From Ga0077527 sp050250695 (GTDB lineage: Bacteria; Pseudomonadota; Gammaproteobacteria; Burkholderiales; SG8-41): a stretch of 13,273 nt of DNA. The notes beneath the pieces were generated by a model, which was given only the letters and a program-made list of their open reading frames with translations, had not been told where the DNA came from and searched no databases. The DNA lies in contig JBFWOE010000083.1 of assembly GCA_050250695.1 (NCBI GenBank), positions 1-13,273 of the forward strand, written 5' to 3'. Positions 1 to 6,984 of this stretch are shown piece by piece. The position numbers and the translations under genes were made by a program. Each line of letters opens with the position of its first letter. Position 1 is the stretch's first letter.

Positions 1-986
1 GTGACGCCGACGATGCGCCGTTCCTCGACCGACTGCAGCACGGCACTGGTAACGGCGACCATGTAGGCGCCATCGTCGGCGTCGGGCAGCAGGCTGCGTT
101 GACCGCGCACGTCGTTTTCGAAGGCGCGCACCTGCAGGTCGTAAGCCGGGCTCACCGGAAATTTTTCCTCGGTGATGCCCGAAGCATCACGGATGCGGAT
201 CAGGTGCTCCTTGGCGAAACGCAGCGGTGAAGTGACCAGTGTCGCCTTGTCTCCCTCAATGATCAGGTTGTTCTCCGCGCTGCCGACTTCGCGGGTGGCC
301 TTGGCCAGCGCATGGCAGTCACCTTCCAGTCGTCCGAGTACCGTGACCGTGTCATCCGGCAGTTTTTTGCGGCGGTCGGGGTGGGTGAAGGCGGCGACTT
401 CGATGAAACGCTGGCCGCTGACATACTGGATCAGGTCGAGCAGGTGCACTCCGACGTCGAAGATGACGCCGCTTTGCGCAAAGTCCTTGCGCCAGGATAC
501 CCGTGCGCCGACTGCCGATGCGCGTTCCAGCGAGATTTCGGCCAGCCGGCCGAGGCGGCCGGACTGCACGATTTCACGGGCGCGTACCACTGCGGCATCG
601 AGGCGGATCTGGTGGGCAATACGCAGCACGATTCCGGCCTCGCGGCATGTCGCGGCCATTTCACGGGCGTGATCGGGGCGCATCGCAAACGGCTTCTCGC
701 ACAGGATGTGTTTGCCGGCGCGAGCGGCGGCGATCACCGCCTCATGATGCATGGCGTTGGGCGTGGCAATGTAGATGGCGTCTACGCCGTCATCATTGAC
801 CAGCCCTACAAGATTGTCATGTCCGCGGGGAACCTTGAAACGTTCTGCAAAGGCCCGGGTTTTTTCCGGCGTGCTGCCGAGGCAGGCCGCCAGTTCGGAA
901 TCGGGACTCTTGATGATGCCCGGCACGACGTAATCGGAGGCGACCCAGCCCAGTCCGACCACGCCCCAGCGCAACGGCGCTTTCAT
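1..986 (-). CDS. Gfo/Idh/MocA-family NAD(P)-dependent oxidoreductase, C-terminus cut off by window edge
   Basis: The reverse-strand frame stays open from the left edge to an ATG at 986, giving about 328 visible residues without the stop. An N-terminal Rossmann fold is visible (GLGWVA at residues 11-16, TPN at 75-77). It is followed by the family's CEKPF motif at 96-100, whose lysine is the usual catalytic or substrate-contacting residue. The C-terminal domain carries FDVGVHLLD near 176-184, typical of the substrate-binding half. Family members oxidise or reduce sugars, inositols and related polyols with NAD(P); the substrate here cannot be told. The family name MocA refers to rhizopine catabolism, not to the molybdenum-cofactor enzyme also called MocA. 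It lies 52 bases after moeA on the same strand, so co-transcription is plausible, but no molybdenum role is evident. An in-frame TTG at 995-993 has a better spaced AGAGGA (1003-1008) and may be the true start, adding three residues. Confidence 0.85.
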   Translation of the reverse strand, partial: MKAPLRWGVVGLGWVASDYVVPGIIKSPDSELAACLGSTPEKTRAFAERFKVPRGHDNLVGLVNDDGVDAIYIATPNAMHHEAVIAAARAGKHILCEKPFAMRPDHAREMAATCREAGIVLRIAHQIRLDAAVVRAREIVQSGRLGRLAEISLERASAVGARVSWRKDFAQSGVIFDVGVHLLDLIQYVSGQRFIEVAAFTHPDRRKKLPDDTVTVLGRLEGDCHALAKATREVGSAENNLIIEGDKATLVTSPLRFAKEHLIRIRDASGITEEKFPVSPAYDLQVRAFENDVRGQRSLLPDADDGAYMVAVTSAVLQSVEERRIVGV

Positions 987-1038
987 GTTGCTCAAAATGC
1001 TTTCCTCTCAAGCGGATTGATGCGGTACGGCGTAGCGA

Positions 1039-2313
1039 TCAGATCACGCCTTCCATGACCTGCACCTCGACCAGCGTGCCGGAGGTGACGTTGCCCTGGT
1101 CGGTGGGCAGGATGATGAAGCAGTTGGCTTCCGACATCGAACGCAGGATCCCTGATCCCTGTTCGCCTGTGACGCGTACACTCAATGCGCCGGAGCTGTC
1201 TCTTGACAGGATGCCGCGCTGGAATTCGGTGCGCCCCGGCGCCTTTTTCAGCGTGGAGGTACAGGGCACTCTGAACGTCGGCAGCGGGTCTATCGGATCC
1301 TGGCCGGACAGTTTCAGCAGCGCGTCGCGGACGAACTGGTAGAAAGTCACCATCACCGACACCGGGTTGCCGGGCAGGCCGAAGAAGTGCGCATTGCCGA
1401 TTTTGCCGTAGGCGAGCGGCCGTCCGGGTTTCATCGCGATTTTCCAGAACACGACTTCGCCCAGCTTGTTCAGCAGCACCTTGACGAAATCGGCTTCGCC
1501 GACCGACACGCCGCCGCTGGTGATGACCACGTCGGCAACCGAAGCCGCATCCCTGAAAGCGCCTTCAAGGAGCTTCGGATCGTCGCGGATCACGCCCATG
1601 TCGATGACTTCGCAGCCGAGGCGCACCAGCATGCCGTAGATGGTGTAGCGGTTGCTGTCGTAGATCTGGCCTTCGCCCAGCGGCGAGCCCACGGACACCA
1701 GTTCGTCGCCGGTGGAGAAAAACGCCACGCGCAGCTTGCGGTAGACCGATACCTCGGGGATGCCCAGCGAGGCGACCAGGCCGATTTCGGCTGGCCGCAG
1801 CGGCTGGCCGCGTTTCAGCGCCGGCTGGCCGCGCTGCAGGTCTTCGCCGGCCTTGCGCAGGTTCTGGCCCTGGCGGTGGCCGGCGCCGATGGTGATGTCC
1901 TTGTCATTCGCTTCGACATGCTCCTGCATGACGATGGTGTCGGCGCCCTGCGGCACCACGCCGCCGGTCATGATGCGCACGCACTGGCCTGCGCCGACGG
2001 AGCCCTTGAACGGCACGCCGGCGAAGGAGCTGCCGACCAGTTTCAGGGTGACTTTGCCGTTGTTCTTGAGGTCGGCGATGCGAACTGCGTAGCCGTCCAT
2101 CGCCGAATTGTCATGCGAGGGTACATCCACCGGCGAGATGACGTCTGCGGCAAGTACGCGGCCCAGCGCAGTGCGCACGGCGACGCGCTCGACGGTGGTG
2201 ATCGGCGCCAGGAATTGCGCGATGACCTCGCGCGCCTTCGGCACCGGCATCGAATTCGGATCGTAATCGTCAGCGCAGGACAGGTCGCGCAGTGTCGGTT
2301 GCGTACTGCTCAT
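1039..2313 (-). CDS. moeA: Molybdopterin molybdenumtransferase MoeA
   Basis: Cytoplasmic enzyme that inserts molybdate into adenylylated molybdopterin in the last step of molybdenum cofactor synthesis. The 424-residue protein matches the usual length of 400-420. Visible signatures are HDNSAMDGYAVR at 67-78, MTGGVVPQGADTIVMQE at 115-131, STGDEL at 200-205, TSGGVSVGEADFVK at 265-278, MKPGRPLAYG at 294-303 and GLPGNPVSV at 312-320. The middle blocks belong to the MogA/MoeA-like MPT-binding domain. The final roughly 80 residues fit the MoeA C-terminal beta domain. The ATG at 2313 is preceded by GGGGAA with 7-base spacing. It lies 61 bases downstream of the ModE-like regulator on the same strand, so the two probably share a transcript. 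A paralogue that prefers tungstate over molybdate is possible and cannot be excluded from sequence alone. Confidence 0.97.
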   Translation of the reverse strand: MSSTQPTLRDLSCADDYDPNSMPVPKAREVIAQFLAPITTVERVAVRTALGRVLAADVISPVDVPSHDNSAMDGYAVRIADLKNNGKVTLKLVGSSFAGVPFKGSVGAGQCVRIMTGGVVPQGADTIVMQEHVEANDKDITIGAGHRQGQNLRKAGEDLQRGQPALKRGQPLRPAEIGLVASLGIPEVSVYRKLRVAFFSTGDELVSVGSPLGEGQIYDSNRYTIYGMLVRLGCEVIDMGVIRDDPKLLEGAFRDAASVADVVITSGGVSVGEADFVKVLLNKLGEVVFWKIAMKPGRPLAYGKIGNAHFFGLPGNPVSVMVTFYQFVRDALLKLSGQDPIDPLPTFRVPCTSTLKKAPGRTEFQRGILSRDSSGALSVRVTGEQGSGILRSMSEANCFIILPTDQGNVTSGTLVEVQVMEGVI

Positions 2314-2374
2314 GTCGGCATTCCCCAGCGGCAGATTCGGATACTGCGGATTTTATCAGGCGATCCCCGGCGGA

Positions 2375-3433
2375 TCAGAGGATTTCCGGGGCATGCACCC
2401 ACTGCAGCGCGGCCACCGAGCGGTATCCCGCGAGGCTGTTGACCAGGCGCCGGAACTCGCGGCTGTCCAGCCAGGCGAGCAGGGCGCGTACTCCCGGTCG
2501 CTGCAGCACGTTGTTGCGCGAGGCTAGGTAGTAGTGCTCGTTGACGACAGGTTCGAAATCGAGGCCGTGCTCGCGCGCCGCCGCTTCGATGCCGAAGGCG
2601 ACGTCGGCCATGCCGCTGGCGACCGTGGCCGCAACGGCGGCATGGGTGAATTCCTCGTGGGTGTAGCCGTGGATGTCACTTGGCGTCACGCCCTGCTGGG
2701 AGAGCAGGAAATCGAGGCAAAGCCGGGTGCCGGAACCGGGTTGGCGGTTGACGAAACGGACCTTCGGTCGCACCAGGTCTTTCAGGCGTTTCAGTTTTTT
2801 GGGGTTGCCCGCGGTCACCATCAGGCCCTGGGTGCGGTCGAGCAGGCGGGTGGCGCACCAGCCCTTCAGGCTGAGGAAAGGGATGAACTGGGCGGCCAGC
2901 GTGCGTGTGCCGGGGATGGCCGGCAGGTGAAACCCTGCCAGTTCGCACTGGTTTCGTCGCAATGCAGCAAGACAATCCAGGCTGCCGTGAAACTGCAGTA
3001 CCAGCGCCGGTCCGCCTTGACGGATCAGTTCGTCGCGCATTTTGGCCAATGCCAGATCATGGCTGGCATGTACAGTCACTTTCAGGGGCTCGCCGCCCAC
3101 TGGCTCGATGCGCGACAGGAATTCGTCCATGCGTGCCTCGCCCTGGCGCAGTGAGGCGGCCAACGATCCGTTGATTTCCACCATGCCTTCGAGCAGTTTG
3201 CTGCCCAGGGACGCCAGAATGGTGCCGCGGCCCTGCTGGCGCAGCACCAGCGGTTCACCCAGCAGGGTCGCCGCGTTTTCCAGCAATCCCCAGGCATGGC
3301 GATAGGACATGCCGGCGCTCCGGGCCGCCAGCTGCAGGTTGCCATGGCGTGCCACCGCTTCGAGCAACGTGACCATACGGGGCTCGACTTCGAAAGCCCC
3401 CAAAGTCCAGCGGATTTGTGCCGAAATGTTCAT
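2375..3433 (-). CDS. ModE-like wHTH regulator fused to PBP-like ligand domain
   Basis: Probable one-component transcriptional regulator of the divergent transport operon, 352 residues. Residues about 18-85 align with the ModE/LysR-type winged helix: an EPRM start, LLEAVARHGNLQLAARSAG, then MSYRHAWGLLENA as recognition region, and a wing around QQGRGTILASLG. After a linker, residues about 117-340 form a periplasmic-binding-protein-like domain of the COG1910/PF12727 type; the hallmark FVNRQPGSGTR lies at 227-237. Canonical ModE instead ends in two TOBE/Mop domains that bind molybdate, and these are absent here. The ligand could be molybdate, tungstate or a pterin cofactor; that is inference from context. 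The start at 3433 is chosen because it gives the usual N-terminal length before the helix. There is no clear Shine-Dalgarno, and a predicted promoter would leave a leader of only about 5 bases. Confidence 0.9.
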   Translation of the reverse strand: MNISAQIRWTLGAFEVEPRMVTLLEAVARHGNLQLAARSAGMSYRHAWGLLENAATLLGEPLVLRQQGRGTILASLGSKLLEGMVEINGSLAASLRQGEARMDEFLSRIEPVGGEPLKVTVHASHDLALAKMRDELIRQGGPALVLQFHGSLDCLAALRRNQCELAGFHLPAIPGTRTLAAQFIPFLSLKGWCATRLLDRTQGLMVTAGNPKKLKRLKDLVRPKVRFVNRQPGSGTRLCLDFLLSQQGVTPSDIHGYTHEEFTHAAVAATVASGMADVAFGIEAAAREHGLDFEPVVNEHYYLASRNNVLQRPGVRALLAWLDSREFRRLVNSLAGYRSVAALQWVHAPEIL

Positions 3434-3468
3434 ACATGCAAATTATTACATATTATGAATTTGCATGT
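3434..3468. repeat. Inverted repeat IR1, candidate operator at the regulator promoter
   Basis: Perfect 11-bp inverted repeat: ACATGCAAATT at 3434-3444 and AATTTGCATGT at 3458-3468, with a 13-bp spacer. It ends directly against the start codon of the ModE-like gene. The spacer holds the predicted -10 box for that gene (TGTAAT on the minus strand, 3450-3445), which suits autorepression. It does not match the E. coli ModE site as I know it (CGTTATATA-type arms). Binding by the adjacent regulator is inferred. Confidence 0.6.
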
Positions 3469-3474
3469 TATCAA
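3445..3474 (-). promoter_or_regulatory. Predicted promoter of the ModE-like regulator gene
   Basis: On the minus strand a TTGATA -35 (3474-3469, 5 of 6 consensus) and a TGTAAT -10 (3450-3445, 5 of 6) are separated by 18 bp. The expected transcription start near 3438 is only about 5 bases from the ATG at 3433, so the transcript would be almost leaderless. This agrees with the missing Shine-Dalgarno. Predicted by eye only. Confidence 0.4.
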
Positions 3475-3496
3475 TGAATATTGGTCATTCTTTAAT
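3468..3496 (+). promoter_or_regulatory. Predicted promoter of the tup-mod operon
   Basis: A weak -35 TTATCA (3468-3473, 4 of 6) and a good -10 TTTAAT (3491-3496, 5 of 6) are 17 bp apart. Transcription would begin near 3503-3505, leaving about 8 bases before the tupB ATG at 3512. Its -35 overlaps the -35 of the opposing promoter (3469-3474), so the two promoters should compete. Predicted by eye only. Confidence 0.4.
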
Positions 3497-3509
3497 CATG
3501 TCCAATATT
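3477..3509. repeat. Inverted repeat IR2, candidate operator at the tupB promoter
   Basis: Near-perfect 12-bp inverted repeat with one mismatch: AATATTGGTCAT at 3477-3488 and ATGTCCAATATT at 3498-3509, with a 9-bp spacer. The predicted plus-strand -10 box TTTAAT (3491-3496) falls within the spacer. The right arm ends two bases before the tupB start codon. Its centre (3493) is 42 bp from the centre of IR1 (3451), about four helical turns, so proteins bound at both would lie on the same DNA face. Confidence 0.6.
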
Positions 3510-3511
3510 GC

Positions 3512-4216
3512 ATGACCAGTTTCCAGGAAGCCTTTGCTGCTGCGTGGGCCTTGATCGCCGGGTTCGATGCCGAACTCGCAGCCATCGTGCTGCTGAGCCT
3601 GCAAGTCAGCCTGAGCGCGGTTCTGATTGCCACTGCGATCGGCCTGCCGCTGGGCGCAGTCATGGCCATCGAACGTTTCACGGGCCGGCAGATGCTGATC
3701 GTCGTGCTCAACGCGCTGATGGGCCTGCCGCCGGTGGTGGTGGGCCTGCTGGTCTACCTGCTGCTGTCGCGTGCCGGTCCGCTGGGCGACCTCGGCATCC
3801 TGTTCACTCCGGCGGCCATGGTCATTGCGCAGGCTGTGCTGATCACGCCGATCATCGCCGCGCTGTCGCGGCAGACCATCGAAGACGCCTGGCGTGAATA
3901 CGACGAACAGTTGCGCTCTCTGGGCGCACGGCGGCTGAACGCGGCGATGACCCTGATCTGGGATACGCGGTTTTCCCTGCTGACCATCGTGCTGGCCGGA
4001 TTCGGCCGGGCGGCGGCGGAAGTCGGCGCGGTGATGATCGTCGGCGGCAACATCGACGGCGTGACGCGGGTGATGACCACGGCCATCGCGCTGGAAACCA
4101 GCAAGGGCGACCTGCCCCTGGCGCTCGGGCTGGGCATCGTGCTGATCGGGCTGGTGGTGCTGCTCAATGCGCTGGCCGCCGTCATCCGCGAAGTGGCGCA
4201 GCGGAAATACGGCTGA
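3512..4216 (+). CDS. tupB: Tungstate ABC transporter permease TupB
   Basis: Inner-membrane permease of a TupABC tungstate importer, 234 residues from the chosen start. It has about five hydrophobic segments (near 22-48, 61-86, 97-119, 155-180, 203-225). The cytoplasmic coupling loop EYDEQLRSLGARRLNAAMTL lies at 129-148, followed by GFGRAAAEVGAVMIVGGN. The stretch LNALMGLPPVVVGLLVYLLL is characteristic of TupB. The open frame extends upstream to 3296, but that part overlaps the divergent regulator. ATG 3455 is also in frame, yet lies upstream of the predicted promoter and inside IR1. ATG 3512 gives the normal family N-terminus (MTSFQEAFAAAW). No Shine-Dalgarno precedes it. The stop is 3 bases before tupC. 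Confidence 0.93.
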   Translation: MTSFQEAFAAAWALIAGFDAELAAIVLLSLQVSLSAVLIATAIGLPLGAVMAIERFTGRQMLIVVLNALMGLPPVVVGLLVYLLLSRAGPLGDLGILFTPAAMVIAQAVLITPIIAALSRQTIEDAWREYDEQLRSLGARRLNAAMTLIWDTRFSLLTIVLAGFGRAAAEVGAVMIVGGNIDGVTRVMTTAIALETSKGDLPLALGLGIVLIGLVVLLNALAAVIREVAQRKYG

Positions 4217-4219
4217 ACC

Positions 4220-4924
4220 ATGCTGCCGCTCGTACTCCATGATTTGACCTTCACCGCAGGGAATGCGGAAATCATCCGCGGCGTATCCGCGCGCATCGAA
4301 GCTGGACCCCGGACGGTCATCCTCGGGCCCAACGGCGCCGGCAAAAGCGTGCTGATGCGGCTGTGCCACGGCCTGCTGACGCCCACTGCAGGGCGCATTG
4401 CCTGGCAGGGTGCCAAAAACGGCGACCTGCGCCGCCGCCAGGCGATGGTATTCCAGCGTCCGGTGATGCTGCGGCGCTCGGCGCTGGCGAACGTGGTCTA
4501 CGGCCTCAAGCTCGCCGGCAAGTCACGCGAGGAATGTCATTTACGCGCGATGGATGTGCTTGAAGTCGTCGGCCTTGTTCAGCATGCGGCGCGTCCAGCG
4601 CGGGTACTCTCCGGCGGCGAGCAACAGCGCCTTGCACTTGCACGGGCCTGGGCGCTGGGCCCCGATGTGCTGTTTCTCGACGAGCCGACGGCGAACCTCG
4701 ATCCGGCGTCGACACAGGACATCGAACGCATCATCAACGCCATCCATGCGTCGGGCACCAAGATCATCATGACCACGCACAACCTCGGCCAGGCACGACG
4801 TCTGGGCGACGAAATCCTGTTCATCAGCAACGGCCGGTTGGTGGAGCACACGCCCATAGACCGGTTTTTCAAACAGCCCGCTTCAGCCGAGGCGGCGGTT
4901 TTTATCAGAGGAGAAATGCCATGA
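4220..4924 (+). CDS. tupC: Tungstate ABC transporter ATP-binding protein TupC
   Basis: ATPase subunit powering tungstate import through TupB, 234 residues. It contains Walker A GPNGAGKS at 36-43, Q-loop glutamine 79, signature LSGGEQQ at 130-136, Walker B VLFLDE at 150-155 and switch histidine 187 in TTHN. There is no C-terminal TOBE regulatory domain, in contrast with ModC of the same locus, so any feedback by the oxyanion on this subunit is not expected. It starts 3 bases after the tupB stop and overlaps tupA by 4 bases (ATGA), indicating coupled translation. Confidence 0.93.
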   Translation: MLPLVLHDLTFTAGNAEIIRGVSARIEAGPRTVILGPNGAGKSVLMRLCHGLLTPTAGRIAWQGAKNGDLRRRQAMVFQRPVMLRRSALANVVYGLKLAGKSREECHLRAMDVLEVVGLVQHAARPARVLSGGEQQRLALARAWALGPDVLFLDEPTANLDPASTQDIERIINAIHASGTKIIMTTHNLGQARRLGDEILFISNGRLVEHTPIDRFFKQPASAEAAVFIRGEMP

Positions 4925-5745
4925 GGATGTTTCGCGGGACGATAATCATGCTTATGCTGTCGGGACTGCTGCAGGGGTCTGTTGCCCTGGCGCAGGACAA
5001 ATTCATCACCGTGGCATCGACCACATCGACCGAACAGTCGGGGCTGTTCAAGCACATGCTGCCGGTGTTCGAGAAAAAAACGGGGATCAAGGTGCGCGTG
5101 GTGGCGCAGGGCACCGGGCAGGCGCTGGACATGGGGCGCCGCGGTGACGCCGACGTGGTGTTCGTCCACGACAGGGTGGCGGAGGAGAAATTCGTTGCCG
5201 ATGGTTTCGGCGTGAAACGCTTCGAGGTCATGTACAACGATTTTGTGCTGGTCGGGCCGAAAACCGATCCCGCGAAAATCGCCGGCGGCAAGGACATCGT
5301 CGCTGCTTACAAAAAAATTGCGCAGACGAAGGCGCCTTTTGCCTCGCGCGGCGACAAGAGCGGTACCCATGCCGCCGAATTGCGGCTGTGGAAGGCGTCC
5401 GCCATCGATCCGCAGACCGGCAAGGGCGGCTGGTACCGCGAAACCGGTTCCGGCATGGGGCCGACGCTGAACACGGCGGCTGGCATGAATGCCTATGCCT
5501 TCACCGATCGCGGCACCTGGCTGTCGTTCAAGAACCGCGGCAACCTGGTCATCGTGGTGGAGGGCGACAAGAGGTTGTTCAACCAGTACGGCATCATGCT
5601 GGTTAATCCGGCGAAACATAAACACGTGAAGAAAGACATGGGCCAGGCTTTTGTCGACTGGGTGGTTTCCGCTGAAGGCCAGAAGGTTGTTGCCGATTAC
5701 AAGATCGGCGCCGACCAGCTGTTTTTTCCGAACGCAAAACGCTGA
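4921..5745 (+). CDS. tupA: Tungstate-binding periplasmic protein TupA
   Basis: Periplasmic binding protein that captures tungstate, 274 residues. A Sec signal peptide covers residues 1-24 (hydrophobic IIMLMLSGLL, then VALA before QDKF). The mature protein shows the TupA pattern: ASTTSTEQSGL at 32-42, GTGQA at 64-68, RRGDADVVFVHD at 73-84, SRGDKSGTH at 142-150, and the block ETGSGMGPTLNTAAGMNAYA near 174-193. TTS and the SRGDKSGTH loop are the expected oxyanion contacts of this family. A strong Shine-Dalgarno, AGAGGAG at 4907-4913, sits 7 bases before the ATG, while tupB and tupC have weak ones; this fits the need for more binding protein than transporter. In many bacteria tupA comes first; here it is last. 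Tungstate preference over molybdate is inferred from the family. Confidence 0.95.
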   Translation: MRMFRGTIIMLMLSGLLQGSVALAQDKFITVASTTSTEQSGLFKHMLPVFEKKTGIKVRVVAQGTGQALDMGRRGDADVVFVHDRVAEEKFVADGFGVKRFEVMYNDFVLVGPKTDPAKIAGGKDIVAAYKKIAQTKAPFASRGDKSGTHAAELRLWKASAIDPQTGKGGWYRETGSGMGPTLNTAAGMNAYAFTDRGTWLSFKNRGNLVIVVEGDKRLFNQYGIMLVNPAKHKHVKKDMGQAFVDWVVSAEGQKVVADYKIGADQLFFPNAKR

Positions 5746-5769
5746 TCGCCTCGCGATGTTCATCCCGGC

Positions 5770-5789
5770 GGCCATGCGTTAGCATGGCC
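5770..5789 (+). other. Perfect 8-bp hairpin between tupA and the MOT1-like gene
   Basis: GGCCATGC (5770-5777), tetraloop GTTA, then GCATGGCC (5782-5789). It sits 24 bases after the tupA stop and just before the Shine-Dalgarno of the next gene (AGGAGG at 5795-5800). No U-tract follows, so it is not a standard intrinsic terminator. It could protect the 3' end of the tup transcript from exonucleases, attenuate read-through, or mark a processing site. The 64-base gap seems too short for a molybdenum-cofactor riboswitch. Confidence 0.5.
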
Positions 5790-5809
5790 CCCTGAGGAGG
5801 GAGATTCAC

Positions 5810-6982
5810 ATGGCGGATGCGCAAACCGGCCATCCGAAGCCGGCGGCTGCTAAGCGACTGTTTTTCGACAGCCGCGAGTGGTCGGGCGCGTTTGGTGATC
5901 TGGGCACGCTGGTGCCCTTCCTGCTGGCCTATGTCACCGTGGTCGGCGTTGCGCCGGTCGGCATGCTGCTGGGTTTCGGCGCGGCGCTGGTCGCCACCGG
6001 CTTGTATTTTCATACCCCGATGGCCATGCAGCCAATGAAAGCCATAGGCGCAGTGTCGATCGCGGGCGCCGCGCAGACCGCGACCATCACTCCGGAGGCG
6101 GTTGCCGTCGCCGCGCTGGCAACCGGGGTGATCTGGCTGGCGCTGGGCATCACCGGCGCTGCGGAACGGGTGATCCGCTGGATCGGCCGACCGGTGATCA
6201 TCGGCATCACGCTGGGCCTTGGAATTGCATTCATGCTGCAGGGCACGCAGATGATGGCCACCGCCGCGTGGTTTGCCGCGCCGCTGCTGTTGCTGACCAT
6301 CCTGCTGCTGGCGCGCAAGGCGATCGTCGCCATGCTGCTGATCCTGGTCAGCGGCGTGGTCTGGGCGCTGCTGGCCGACAGCACGATGGCCGGCGCGCTG
6401 GCTGCAACAAGACCGGGACTTGCGCTGCCGGCATGGCCTTTCGGCAATATTTCATGGGAAGCGGTGTTCACCGGCATCGTGCTGCTGGCGTTGCCGCAGG
6501 TGCCGCTGACGCTGGGCAATGCGGTGCTGGCGCCGGTGGAATTCAACAACAAGGAATTTCCTGACCGGCCGATGACTGAACGCAAGGCGGCCCTGTCTAC
6601 AGGCATCATGAATACGCTGGGCAGTTTCATCGGTGCGGTGCCGATGTGCCACGGCGCCGGCGGCATGGCGGCACAGGTCAGCTTCGGCGCACGCAGCGGT
6701 GGCGCACCCGTCATCCTCGGGCTGTTCCTGATCGTGCTGGCGCTGGGGTTCAGCGATTCGCTGGCGGTGCTGCTGCGGCTGTTTCCGCAACCCGCGCTGG
6801 GCGTGATGCTGTTCCTGGCCGGACTGCAGCTGGCCCTGGGCTCCTGCGATTTTTCGCGCGACAAGGGTGAGCGTTTTGTCACCCTGGGCACTGCGGCGCT
6901 GGCGATCTGGAATGTCGGCGTCGCTTTCCTGTTCGGCATCGTGCTGCTGTACATCGCGCGTCGCGGCTGGCTGAAACTCTGA
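5810..6982 (+). CDS. MOT1-family molybdate permease (SulP-related)
   Basis: Predicted inner-membrane molybdate transporter related to plant and algal MOT1, a branch of the sulfate permease superfamily lacking the STAS domain. It has 390 residues and about ten hydrophobic segments. Family signatures are SGAFGDLGTLVPF at 25-37, PMAMQPMKAIGA at 70-81, PLTLGNAVLA at 232-241 and PMCHGAGGMAAQ at 278-289; the two proline-rich motifs are the ones shared with eukaryotic MOT1. Unlike its neighbours it needs no binding protein or ATPase. The ATG has AGGAGG 9 bases upstream. It follows tupA by 64 bases and is separated from the next gene by only 2, so it belongs to the operon. Molybdate as substrate comes from family and context; sulfate or tungstate transport is not excluded. 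Confidence 0.88.
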   Translation: MADAQTGHPKPAAAKRLFFDSREWSGAFGDLGTLVPFLLAYVTVVGVAPVGMLLGFGAALVATGLYFHTPMAMQPMKAIGAVSIAGAAQTATITPEAVAVAALATGVIWLALGITGAAERVIRWIGRPVIIGITLGLGIAFMLQGTQMMATAAWFAAPLLLLTILLLARKAIVAMLLILVSGVVWALLADSTMAGALAATRPGLALPAWPFGNISWEAVFTGIVLLALPQVPLTLGNAVLAPVEFNNKEFPDRPMTERKAALSTGIMNTLGSFIGAVPMCHGAGGMAAQVSFGARSGGAPVILGLFLIVLALGFSDSLAVLLRLFPQPALGVMLFLAGLQLALGSCDFSRDKGERFVTLGTAALAIWNVGVAFLFGIVLLYIARRGWLKL

Positions 6983-6984
6983 CC

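Noticed and set aside
2362..2376. Small GATCC/GGATC hairpin at the end of the regulator gene as a terminator
   Set aside because: Stem of 5 bp without a U-tract on the minus strand; it would not stop transcription into moeA.
1387..2442. Forward open frame of 351 codons opposite moeA, and a similar one of 248 codons at 312-1058 opposite the oxidoreductase
   Set aside because: Both are the mirror frame of strong coding sequence on the minus strand and show no recognisable motif or Shine-Dalgarno.
3455..3511. Upstream in-frame ATG (3455) as tupB start
   Set aside because: It would add 19 residues absent from the usual TupB N-terminus, and lies upstream of the predicted promoter and within IR1.
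4579..5775. Reverse-strand open frame of 398 codons opposite tupC/tupA, and one of 380 codons at 8564-9706 opposite molB/molC-like genes
   Set aside because: They lie antisense to well-identified ABC genes, with biased His/Arg/Gln-rich composition typical of shadow frames.
5746..5809. Molybdenum-cofactor riboswitch before the MOT1-like gene
   Set aside because: The gap is only 64 bases with a single simple hairpin, whereas the Moco motif is a larger multi-stem structure.
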